A stretch of DNA of 29,589 nt from SCGC-AAA252-I15 sp043822165 (GTDB lineage: Archaea; Altiarchaeota; Altiarchaeia; IMC4; SCGC-AAA252-I15): the NCBI GenBank assembly GCA_043822165.1, contig JBDRCA010000051.1, positions 1-29,589 on the forward strand, in the 5' to 3' direction. The notes below the pieces were generated by a model. That model had not been told where the DNA came from. It did not search any database and was given only the letters and a program-made list of their open reading frames with translations. Of this stretch, positions 23,265-29,589 are shown in pieces. Within the stretch, counting starts at the first letter, position 1, and each line of letters starts with the position of its first letter. Made by a program: the position numbers and the translations under genes.

Positions 23265-24341
23265 TTACTTCAGGTATCCTGTCACAAGGAAGTCGTCTCC
23301 TATCCTCTCAACGGTCGAGTTTCTGACTTTCACTGCCTCTCTTATTTTTTTCGTGCCTTCTCCTTCGACCGGGGTTTTAGCCTCGCGCCCGCCGACTATC
23401 ATGGGGGATATGAAAAACAACACCTTGTTTACTATTCCGGCCTGAATTGCCGAGGCGTTGACTTCTCCGCCGCCTTCTATGAGAATCGAGCGCACTCCTA
23501 TTTCGCCGAGCACGCGCGCAAGGTCTGTTAGGTTGACGCGACGGTTTTTTTCTGCGACGACCCACACGTCTACGCCTCTGTTGTCGAGTCTTTTTTTCTT
23601 CTGCAAACTGTGTCTTTTCGTGGTTGCGACGACAACGTTCCCGTCTCCTAGGACTTTCGCCTCCAGGGGAATCCTAAGGTGCGAGTCAACGATAACCCGC
23701 AGCGGGTCTCGCCCGCCTTTCACGCGGCACGTCAGGCGAGGATCATCCTTTAGTACCGTGCCGACTCCAACAAGCACGGCGTCGACGCGGCTCCTCAGAT
23801 CGTGCACTCTTTTCCGCGCTTTCTCGCCGGTAATCCACTTGCTGTCCCCCGTTTTCGCGGCGATTTTTCCGTCAAGGCTCATCGCAGACTTCAAGGTGAC
23901 GAAGGGCGTAACCGTCTTCATGAAGTGGACGTACGCCTCATTCAACTGCTCCGCCTCCTTGCGCAAAACGCCGACATTTACTTCGACTCCCGCATTCCTC
24001 AGAATCATTGCCCCTTTCCCGGCTACGAGCGGGTTCGGGTCCCGCATTGCCGCGACAACCCGTTTCACGCCCGCCTTGATGATGGCGTCCGTGCAAGGCG
24101 GAGTCCTCCCATGGTGGCAGCATGGCTCGAGCGTGACGTAAAGCGTTGAGCCGCGGGCTTCCCCGCATTTTAGCTTTCTTAAGGCCTCTATTTCCGCGTG
24201 CGGTAAGCCGGCCTTCCTGTGGAATCCCTCAGCCATGACTCTCCCATTTTTGACTATCACGCACCCCACCAGCGGGTTCGGGCTGGTGTTGCCTTTGCCT
24301 GCAAGCGCAAGGGCCCGGCGCATGAAGTCGTTGTCATCCAT
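23265..24341 (-). CDS. ribD: Bifunctional riboflavin biosynthesis protein RibD (deaminase/reductase)
   Basis: Second and third steps of riboflavin synthesis: deamination, then reduction of the pyrimidine intermediate. The 358 residues hold both domains. The zinc-dependent deaminase has HAE (48-50) and PCCHHGRTPPC (73-83). The reductase begins near 146 with VTLKSAMSLDGKIAAKTGDSKWITG, then DAVLVGVGTVLKDDPRLTCR, and ends with ILIEGGGEVNASAIQAGIVNKV. This fused arrangement is the bacterial one; many archaea encode a separate reductase and use a different order of steps, so transfer from bacteria is likely. It starts an operon with the HPr-like gene. An AT-rich TATA-like run lies about 29 bases upstream of the ATG. 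Confidence 0.94.
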   Translation of the reverse strand: MDDNDFMRRALALAGKGNTSPNPLVGCVIVKNGRVMAEGFHRKAGLPHAEIEALRKLKCGEARGSTLYVTLEPCCHHGRTPPCTDAIIKAGVKRVVAAMRDPNPLVAGKGAMILRNAGVEVNVGVLRKEAEQLNEAYVHFMKTVTPFVTLKSAMSLDGKIAAKTGDSKWITGEKARKRVHDLRSRVDAVLVGVGTVLKDDPRLTCRVKGGRDPLRVIVDSHLRIPLEAKVLGDGNVVVATTKRHSLQKKKRLDNRGVDVWVVAEKNRRVNLTDLARVLGEIGVRSILIEGGGEVNASAIQAGIVNKVLFFISPMIVGGREAKTPVEGEGTKKIREAVKVRNSTVERIGDDFLVTGYLK

Positions 24342-24342
24342 G

Positions 24343-24379
24343 GTTTTTATAAAGAATGAAGGAGAATAAATAAAGTTCT
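24343..24379. promoter_or_regulatory. Divergent promoter region between ribD and the sugar dehydrogenase
   Basis: The 45-base gap holds two TATA-like runs. GGAGAATAAATAAAG is about 29 bases from the ribD ATG, and TTTTTATAAAG is about 35 bases from ATG 24387 on the plus strand. Each promoter sits next to the other gene's start, so the two transcription units cross over each other. Confidence 0.4.
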
Positions 24380-24386
24380 TTTTAAA

Positions 24387-25748
24387 ATGGCGGACAAAAA
24401 AATTGTTGTCGTGGGGATGGGCTACGTCGGGATTCCGGTGGCTGCGCTTTTAGCAGACGTCCCAGGGTACGATGTGACCGGCGTCCAGAGGAAGAGCAAG
24501 CGCTCAGGGTGGAAGATCGACAAATTAAATGCCGGGCAGTCTCCAATCGAGGGCGACGAGCCGGGTTTATCCGAGCTTATCGCGCGTGTCGTCAAAGCCG
24601 GCAAGTTCAGGGTCACCGACGACGTCGAAGTCTACCGGGAGGCGGACGTGATACTAATCGACGTTCAGACCCCCACTGATGAAACGCACAAGCCCCGCTA
24701 TGAGTCACTGCGCCATGTCGCCGCCGACATAGGAAAAAGGCTCTCAAAAGACAAGAAGACGCTCGTAGTAATCGAGTCCACTGTGGCTCCAGGAACGACC
24801 GAAAACATCGTAAAACCAATACTTGAAAAAGAGTCCGGATTAGCGTGCGGGAAAGGCTTTCTTCTCGCATTCTCCTTTGAGCGCGTCATGCCGGGTAAAC
24901 TGATCGAGCACCTCCAGTTCATGCCGCGGGTTGTCGGTGGTGTTACGTCAGAGGCGACTGAGGATGCGGTCAGGCTCTACGAGAAGATAGTCAAGAAGCC
25001 GGTGCATCCCACGGACTGTTTGACTGCCGAGGTCACGAAAGTCATGGAGAACACGTACCGGGACGTTAACATCGCGTTCGCAAACGAGATGGCGTTGGCG
25101 TGCGAGGGCTTCGGAGTAAACGTTAACGACGTGAGAAAATTCATGAACGAGAGAAGCGACCGGGACTTCCACAAGGCCGGCGCAGGCGTCGGAGGCCACT
25201 GCCTGGTCAAAGACCCGTATCTTCTCCAATACGGCCTCGACGAGTACGGCGTGAAAAAACGCAAGCTAGAGTTCGTTACCCTGAGCAGGAAGATAAACGA
25301 TCACATGCCCGCGCACATGCACGAGCTTTTAGCCGAAGGATTAAAGGAGGCCGGGAAAAAGGTTTCTTCGGCTAGGATCGCGGTCCTTGGTGCCGCGTAC
25401 CTTAAGGATTCAGACGACATACGGAACACTCCTTCAGTGCCGCTTGTCAAGGCGCTTCTTGCCTCCGGCGCATCGGTCGTAATCCACGACCCTCACGTGA
25501 GGAAAGAAGAATTCTTCGATGAATTCAGCCTCTCCGGCGCAGACTTCACGGATGATTTTTCCAAGGCGCTTTCGGGCGCCGACGCGCTTGCAATAGTCAC
25601 GGAGCATAAAGGCTATTTTGACTTGACTTCCGAGTATTTGGCTGGTCTCGTAGGGAAGCCGTGTGTCATCGTTGATGGCAGGAACGTTTTGGCCCGCCAG
25701 GATTTCTCAGGGGAAGGATTCGTCTACAAGGGCGTCGGCAAAGGTTAA
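24387..25748 (+). CDS. wecC: UDP-sugar dehydrogenase (UDP-ManNAc/GlcNAc dehydrogenase type)
   Basis: Oxidises a UDP-linked amino sugar at C6 to the uronate with NAD+, feeding cell-surface glycans or protein N-glycosylation. At 453 aa it has the usual three domains. NAD-binding: IVVVGMGYVGIPVAALLAD (6-24). Then VIESTVAPGTTENIVKPIL, and FERVMPGKLIEHLQFMPRVVGG in place of the usual SPER-VxPG. The central segment has EVTKVMENTYRDVNIAFANE, and the catalytic cysteine is C272 in GAGVGGHCLVKDP. The C-terminal UDP-binding domain has VLGAAYLKDSDDIRNTPS and VDGRNV. The exact sugar cannot be told from sequence alone. It stands alone, without glycosyltransferases nearby. Confidence 0.88.
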   Translation: MADKKIVVVGMGYVGIPVAALLADVPGYDVTGVQRKSKRSGWKIDKLNAGQSPIEGDEPGLSELIARVVKAGKFRVTDDVEVYREADVILIDVQTPTDETHKPRYESLRHVAADIGKRLSKDKKTLVVIESTVAPGTTENIVKPILEKESGLACGKGFLLAFSFERVMPGKLIEHLQFMPRVVGGVTSEATEDAVRLYEKIVKKPVHPTDCLTAEVTKVMENTYRDVNIAFANEMALACEGFGVNVNDVRKFMNERSDRDFHKAGAGVGGHCLVKDPYLLQYGLDEYGVKKRKLEFVTLSRKINDHMPAHMHELLAEGLKEAGKKVSSARIAVLGAAYLKDSDDIRNTPSVPLVKALLASGASVVIHDPHVRKEEFFDEFSLSGADFTDDFSKALSGADALAIVTEHKGYFDLTSEYLAGLVGKPCVIVDGRNVLARQDFSGEGFVYKGVGKG

Positions 25749-25796
25749 TACTAGCATACACCATCTTTTTTAACTTTGTTTTGATATTCTATTTTC

Positions 25797-27080
25797 ATGG
25801 TCTATTTCAGCGATCTTAAGGGGCGGACCGTCTTTGATTCTCATAAGAAAAAAGTGGGTTCCCTCATTGATTTCGTGTTCGTCGACGGGGAAGAATACGC
25901 TGAAGTAACCCACATCGTCTGCGTCTTTGAGGATAACTCCAAGAGAAAAATCCGTTTTTCGGCTGTGGACGAGCTCAAGGGCGGTAAAAAAATCGGCAAG
26001 GAAAACATTGTCGTCAACTTGAACGTGCCCCAGGAGAAGCTGACTTGTTTTTTCCTGAAGGAAAACGACCTCATCGTCGGGAACATAATCGACAAGCAGG
26101 TGGTTGACGTTGACGGCGCAAAGATTGTGCGAGTAAACGACGTCATCCTGGGGAAAGTAAAAAACAAGTTGTGTGTAGTCGCGGTGGCAGTCGGCAAAAA
26201 AAGCTTTCTGCGACGGCTAGGCCTCGAACAGGTTTTGCCGTTCAAGGTTAAAGACCACATAATCCCTGTTGAATCAATGGAGTATCTGGAGCCGCAGATG
26301 CACGACATACACTTAAACGTCCAGAAAAGCAAAATAGCGGACCTTCACCCCGAGGACATCGCGGACGTCATGGAAGACATGAGCCACAAGGAGCGGGCTC
26401 TCATATTCAACTCTCTTAACAAGCAGGTGGCTGCTGAGACTCTGATTGGCGCGGAACCGGAAGTTCAGCAGTCGGTTTTCAAAAGCCTTAAGATAAACAG
26501 GATAAAAGAGCTTCTAGAAGATGTTCCGGCAGACCAGGCGGCTGACATACTCAGTTTCATGGAGTCCTCTGAACGGGATCAAATCCTGGGGATAATGCGG
26601 CCTGAAGCCGTCACTGAGATACGCGAAATACTGGATTACCACCCCGAATCCGCGGGCGCCATAATGGACACCTCCTTCATAGGCATACCCGAAGACTACA
26701 CAGTCCAGCAGACGATAAACCTTCTGCGAAAGCTGGCGCCCCCATCAGACAAGATATACCACCTCTACGTCGTCGACAAGCAAAACCATCTGCTAGGCGT
26801 CTTATCAAGCCGCGGACTCATAATCGCCCCGCCAAAGGAGAAAGTATCCAATCTAATGAAAAAAGAGGTAATACACGTTAAAACCGACACTACCGAAGAA
26901 GACATCGCCAAAACCATCACCCGATACGACCTCTTCGTCCTCCCAGTAGTCGACCAAGACAACGTACTCCGCGGAGTCGTTACAGCAGAAGACATATTAA
27001 CAGAAATCATGCCCGACGAATGGCGGCGGGACAGATTCAGACCACACAAAATAAAAAAAATAAAGAATGGACGCTCCTAA
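25797..27080 (+). CDS. PRC-barrel / MgtE-N / CBS regulatory protein
   Basis: A soluble 427-aa protein. Residues about 1-75 and 90-175 look like two PRC-barrel modules (SDLKGRTVFDSHKKKVGSLIDFVFVDG; GNIIDKQVVDVDGAKIVRVNDV). Residues about 188-290 are an MgtE N-terminal domain with its repeating helical hairpins (IADLHPEDIADVMEDMSHKERALIFNSL; LLEDVPADQAADILSFM). Residues about 295-420 are a CBS pair (DTSFIGIPEDYTVQQTINLLRKL; HLYVVDKQNHLLGVLSSRGL; MKKEVIHVKTDTTEEDIAKTI). This is the cytosolic Mg2+-sensing half of an MgtE channel without the channel. Its 3' end overlaps the NRAMP-like transporter gene by 14 bases, so it most likely gates or regulates that transporter. Confidence 0.88.
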   Translation: MVYFSDLKGRTVFDSHKKKVGSLIDFVFVDGEEYAEVTHIVCVFEDNSKRKIRFSAVDELKGGKKIGKENIVVNLNVPQEKLTCFFLKENDLIVGNIIDKQVVDVDGAKIVRVNDVILGKVKNKLCVVAVAVGKKSFLRRLGLEQVLPFKVKDHIIPVESMEYLEPQMHDIHLNVQKSKIADLHPEDIADVMEDMSHKERALIFNSLNKQVAAETLIGAEPEVQQSVFKSLKINRIKELLEDVPADQAADILSFMESSERDQILGIMRPEAVTEIREILDYHPESAGAIMDTSFIGIPEDYTVQQTINLLRKLAPPSDKIYHLYVVDKQNHLLGVLSSRGLIIAPPKEKVSNLMKKEVIHVKTDTTEEDIAKTITRYDLFVLPVVDQDNVLRGVVTAEDILTEIMPDEWRRDRFRPHKIKKIKNGRS

Positions 27081-28332
27081 AAAAATATTTCCAAAGCGTC
27101 TAGCACTCTTCCTCGCGGTATTAGGCCCCGGCATCATCACCGCTTCAGTCGACAACGACGCGGGCGGCATAACCACGTACTCAATCGCCGGAGCACACTT
27201 CGGCTATCAAATGCTCTGGTCTCTCATACCCATAACTTTTTTTCTCGTCATCGTACAGGAGATGGCGGCTCGCATGGGCGTGGTCACAGGCAAGGGTCTT
27301 GCGGACTTGATTCGGGAGAACTTCGGCTTGAAGATAACGTTCATCATAATGATCTGTCTCGTGTTCGCGAATCTCGCGGTGACAGTCTCAGAGTTCGCAG
27401 GCATCGCCGCTGCGGGAGAGCTTTTCGGTTTATCCAAGTACGTGTTCGTCCCGGTCTGCGTCTTATTCGTCTTGGGGATTACCATGAAACTGGATTACCG
27501 GGACCTTGAGAAATTCTTCCTCCTCCTCGTATTCTTCTACGTGTCTTATGTCCTCTCAGGCTACATGGCGGCGCCGGACTGGAGCAACGTCTTCAAGCAG
27601 ACGGTTACTCCCTCATTCGAGTTCAGCGCATATTATCTGGCGGTGCTCGTGGGCGTCATCGGGACGACTATTACGCCGTGGATGCAGTTTTACCTTCAGT
27701 CCTCGATAGTCGAGAAAGGCGTCAAGAAAAAGGAATACAAGTATTCTCGAATGGAAGTAATCCTAGGGTGCATAACAACCGACGTCATAGCCTTCTTCAT
27801 AATAGTGACGTGCGCGGCAACGCTATTTAAGGGAGGCGTGCGGATAGACGACGCCGTGGACGCGGCCAAGGCGCTCGCCCCCCTGGCCGGGAACTACGCG
27901 AGCATCATTTTTGCGGCAGGCTTCTTCGGGGCTGCGCTTTTCGGCGCCATAATACTGCCTATATCCACTTCTTTTTACGTTTGCGAGGCTTTCGGCTGGG
28001 AGTCGGGAGTAAACAAGAAAGTAGACGAGGCAAGGGAATTCTACGCGATGATGATCCTCATAACAGTCGTCGCGGCCGCAGTCGTATTGATACCGAAAAT
28101 CCCCCTCATAACGCTCATGATATCCTCGCAGATAATAAACGGGCTCATGCTGCCGCTGGTCTTAATCTGCATGCTAAAGCTCGTCAACAACCGGAAAATC
28201 ATGGGCGAATACGTTAATTCGCGCCCCATAAACATCATCACGTGGACAGGCTGCATCATCATAATACTAGTATCCCTGCTCATGGTGGCTTCAACATTAA
28301 AGCCGGAGTTGTTCACGGCATTTACTGGATAA
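27067..28332 (+). CDS. NRAMP-family (SLC11) divalent metal transporter, NRMT-like
   Basis: A 421-aa, roughly 11-helix membrane protein of the SLC11 fold. The first helix, which in Mn2+/Fe2+ NRAMPs carries a DPG-N metal site, reads GPGIITASVDNDAGGI (20-35). Helix 6, normally with MPH-N, reads GTTITPWMQFYLQSS (199-213), so the metal-coordinating methionine and histidine are replaced. This pattern fits the NRAMP-related Mg2+ transporters (NRMTs) rather than iron or manganese carriers. The MgtE-like sensor directly upstream and overlapping strengthens a Mg2+ role. Further transmembrane stretches are LLVFFYVSYVLSGYMAA and FFGAALFGAIILPISTSFYVCEAFGW. It converges on a small zinc protein gene with 6 bases between. 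Confidence 0.85.
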   Translation: MDAPKKIFPKRLALFLAVLGPGIITASVDNDAGGITTYSIAGAHFGYQMLWSLIPITFFLVIVQEMAARMGVVTGKGLADLIRENFGLKITFIIMICLVFANLAVTVSEFAGIAAAGELFGLSKYVFVPVCVLFVLGITMKLDYRDLEKFFLLLVFFYVSYVLSGYMAAPDWSNVFKQTVTPSFEFSAYYLAVLVGVIGTTITPWMQFYLQSSIVEKGVKKKEYKYSRMEVILGCITTDVIAFFIIVTCAATLFKGGVRIDDAVDAAKALAPLAGNYASIIFAAGFFGAALFGAIILPISTSFYVCEAFGWESGVNKKVDEAREFYAMMILITVVAAAVVLIPKIPLITLMISSQIINGLMLPLVLICMLKLVNNRKIMGEYVNSRPINIITWTGCIIIILVSLLMVASTLKPELFTAFTG

Positions 28333-28338
28333 AAAAAC

Positions 28339-28533
28339 CTACTCTTGAGTTCCACCGAATCTTTTTTTCACGGCTTTCGTGGGAAAAAGATTCGCGTATA
28401 TTCTCTGCTGCCACTTAATGAATCTGTGAATACATTCCGAACAAATATCTGCCGCGCGGGATTCATCAATCTCTAAACGATTAAAATCAGGGTGATAATC
28501 ACGGATCAGCCTCCCACACAACGCACAATTCAT
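28339..28533 (-). CDS. Small zinc-binding protein, 64 aa
   Basis: Two CxxC pairs, C3/C6 (NCALCGRL) and C31/C34 (DICSECIHRF), form a likely treble-clef or rubredoxin-like zinc site. They frame an acidic middle (DYHPDFNRLEIDESRAAD), and a basic helix follows (KWQQRIYANLFPTKAVKKRFGG). It is probably a nucleic-acid or protein-binding adaptor. A purine-rich GGTGGAGTGTGGAGTAG run immediately precedes the ATG at 28533 and could act as Shine-Dalgarno. No family name recognised. Confidence 0.72.
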   Translation of the reverse strand: MNCALCGRLIRDYHPDFNRLEIDESRAADICSECIHRFIKWQQRIYANLFPTKAVKKRFGGTQE

Positions 28534-28653
28534 CTACTCCACACTCCACCAATAAAAAAGTCCGAATAATATACTGGCGTTGAGAGATAAAAAAACTCCG
28601 CTGAAAACCAACCACACCTTCCAGTGAATCTGACATCAGGTAATAACTGCAAC

Positions 28654-28768
28654 TAACAAACGTGGGTAAACGCAGGCCGAGACTCGAAGAGTCGAGGCTT
28701 GGGGGAATTTCATGTAGAAATTCCCGTTTAGCCGCTTGTTAACTGCCCTGAGCCCATAAGGGCGAAGG
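28654..28768 (+). ncRNA. Candidate structured RNA with a two-hairpin junction and tandem G.A motifs
   Basis: No protein-like frame explains this stretch, but base pairing does. Basal stem: TAACAA (28654-59) with TTGTTA (28736-41), then GTGG with CCGC, then TAAACG (28667-72) with CGTTTA (28725-30). Inside are two hairpins. P2 is AGGCC-GA-GACTC-GAA-GAGTC-GA-GGCTT (28674-28700), where the two GA steps face each other as tandem sheared pairs. P3 is GGGAATTTC-ATGTA-GAAATTCCC (28703-28725). A further hairpin, CCT-GA-GCCC-ATAA-GGGC-GA-AGG (28747-28768), repeats the tandem G.A design. These motifs exist only when read as plus-strand RNA. It resembles no tRNA, rRNA, SRP or RNase P RNA that I know. It lies just before the AT-rich ORFs. 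Expression is unproven. Confidence 0.45.
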
Positions 28769-28868
28769 TTCGAAGCCCGATAGGAGAATATTTTCTTTAA
28801 ATATGATTGTTGTACTAATTTTATATAGTTAATTGCCCTTAACATTACATCAACATGATTATTTAACA

Positions 28869-28876
28869 AAGGTGGA
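28869..28876 (+). promoter_or_regulatory. Shine-Dalgarno site of the 78-aa ORF
   Basis: AAAGGTGG lies 3-4 bases before ATG 28880 and matches the GGTG core complementary to the 16S 3' end. It supports that start. A TATA-like TTTTATATAG lies further upstream at about 28820-28829. Confidence 0.5.
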
Positions 28877-28879
28877 ATC

Positions 28880-29116
28880 ATGGACGTAATAGAAATAAAT
28901 AATAAAAATTTTTCGTCAATATTGAACTTGTTAGGTAAAGAGATAAATGATGAAGGCTATATAGCTGATAAAAAAAATAAAAAAGTTGAAATTTGCCCCT
29001 ATTCAAAAGAACCCGTATCAGCAAAAAATTTTTCTATAATGCCTGGTTCTTTTGTTTTCATAAACAACTACGCCTATTGCTTCACAGAGCATATGGCAAG
29101 ATATGACTTGGGGTGA
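28880..29116 (+). CDS. Hypothetical protein, 78 aa
   Basis: First gene of the AT-rich segment. No family recognised. The N-terminal half is polar and Asn/Lys-rich (MDVIEINNKNFSSILNLLG...). The second half holds EICPYSKEPVSAKNFSIMPG and NNYAYCFTEHMARYD, with C39, C67 and H71 as possible metal ligands. There is no signal peptide or membrane segment. The start has a good Shine-Dalgarno site, and the stop TGA overlaps a GTG start of the next frame (GTGA), so the two genes are probably coupled. Base composition is unlike that of the neighbours before 28.6 kb, which suggests recent acquisition together with the next gene. Confidence 0.65.
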   Translation: MDVIEINNKNFSSILNLLGKEINDEGYIADKKNKKVEICPYSKEPVSAKNFSIMPGSFVFINNYAYCFTEHMARYDLG

Positions 29117-29589
29117 ACATTGTGGGTCCCTCTAATGCTGGTGAAAAACCCAATCTTGATAGTACTGTTGCCATACGAATCATTAGTAATATTGTTAAAA
29201 GATATTTAACGAATAAATCGGATCTTGTTGATAATAATGCGGCTGCTATCGAGGAAATATTACTTTATTGGCCGTATATCCCTGATGATTTAAGAAAAAA
29301 AGCCTGGAAAGTAATACAATACTTGTGGAAAAAAGGTTCTGTATTACTATCAACAGAAGTAGAAAAAGCCGAGAAATATGTTAACATCCAAATTTTAAAC
29401 GAGCGACTATCAAATCTACGGGATATCCTACCTTATACGGATAAATCAATAATCTCCCAATCTGTATACATAACAAATTTAATCAATCGTCGCCATCATC
29501 TTTATGCCGAAGAAAATAAAAAATGTTTGATAGAACGTTATCGCTTTAGAGGCAATAGTATTCTCAATATGATCACTACTGGCGATATT
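29113..29589 (+). CDS. Hypothetical protein, 5' part only (runs off the window)
   Basis: Open from GTG 29113 to the last base, 159 codons without a stop; I translated it by hand because no complete frame was listed. An in-frame stop at 29104-29106 excludes earlier starts; GTG 29122 is possible. The product is helical, Asn/Lys/Ile-rich and soluble: VAIRIISNIVKRYLTNKSDL, EEILLYWPYIPDDLRKKAWKVIQYLWKK, then a long helix (VEKAEKYVNIQILNERLSNLRDIL) and QSVYITNLINRRHHLYAEE. No motif that I know. It overlaps the 78-aa gene by four bases, so they form an operon. The missing C-terminus may carry the recognisable domain. Confidence 0.65.
   Translation, partial: MNIVGPSNAGEKPNLDSTVAIRIISNIVKRYLTNKSDLVDNNAAAIEEILLYWPYIPDDLRKKAWKVIQYLWKKGSVLLSTEVEKAEKYVNIQILNERLSNLRDILPYTDKSIISQSVYITNLINRRHHLYAEENKKCLIERYRFRGNSILNMITTGDI

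Larger units (their letters stand above)
28790..29589. other. AT-rich segment, possible edge of an acquired island
   Basis: From about 28.79 kb the sequence becomes visibly AT-rich (near one third G+C by eye) and codon choice shifts to A/T endings, whereas the preceding 28 kb is GC-rich. The right edge is beyond the window. No terminal repeat, integrase or tRNA target is visible on this side. Confidence 0.6.

Noticed and set aside
28741..28770. Possible hammerhead-like core (CTGA...stem...GAAG)
   Set aside because: The conserved CUGAUGA/GAAA core is incomplete; the segment pairs better as a hairpin with tandem G.A steps.
28741..28785. Possible tRNA T-arm (GGTTCGAA) in the structured element
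   Set aside because: The 5-bp T stem, acceptor stem and anticodon arm cannot be formed around it, so it is not a tRNA.
28636..28881. 81-codon minus-strand frame
   Set aside because: Runs antisense through the structured element and the start of the 78-aa gene; base pairing explains the conservation-like pattern better than coding.

Overview
The window is archaeal chromosome. It carries aIF5B, eL34, archaeal-type adenylate and cytidylate kinases, an EMC3/TMCO1-like (DUF106) membrane protein, AMP phosphorylase, NurA, a KaiC-like ATPase, a class III signal-peptide pilin, and a tRNA gene with a canonical bulge-helix-bulge intron. TATA-like boxes lie about 25-35 bases upstream of many start codons with no Shine-Dalgarno site, which points to mostly leaderless transcription. 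The very small CDS spacing and the 'KGQAAIEF' pilin style suggest a DPANN-type archaeon or a close relative, but no marker here fixes the lineage. A bacterial-type bifunctional RibD suggests past gene transfer.

Layout. 1-3.7 kb: 5' end of leuS, a 42-aa small ORF, a truncated dph2 and a 377-aa orphan, then infB (aIF5B) in the opposite direction, whose G3 aspartate is changed. 3.7-4.7 kb: a Toprim protein overlapping a 184-aa orphan. 4.7-7.1 kb: operon adkA - EMC3-like - eL34 - cmk. 7.1-15.8 kb: the most unusual block, with a repeat-rich cytosolic protein diverging from a tight operon of one pilin-like protein and two paralogous polytopic membrane proteins (1480 and 694 aa) with very long hydrophilic tails. 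15.8-20.4 kb: AMP phosphorylase, a KaiC - CheF-like - NurA operon, and a short Ogt. 20.4-20.5 kb: intron-containing tRNA-Arg(UCG). 20.6-24.3 kb: a 669-aa protein with a nucleoside-phosphorylase-like C-terminus, then ribD with an HPr-like protein. 24.4-28.3 kb: a nucleotide-sugar dehydrogenase, then a PRC/MgtE-N/CBS protein overlapping an NRAMP-related transporter, probably for Mg2+. 28.3-28.5 kb: a small zinc protein.

From about 28.65 kb the character changes. A strongly structured element (long basal stem, two-hairpin junction, and a third hairpin, two of them with tandem G.A pairs) is followed by markedly AT-rich sequence. That sequence holds a 78-aa ORF with a Shine-Dalgarno site, translationally overlapping an ORF that runs off the window. 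This looks like the edge of an acquired island and is one of two candidates for an undescribed system. The other is the pilin plus tandem giant membrane protein operon, whose architecture recalls VirB6/TrbL-type channel subunits, although I cannot show homology.
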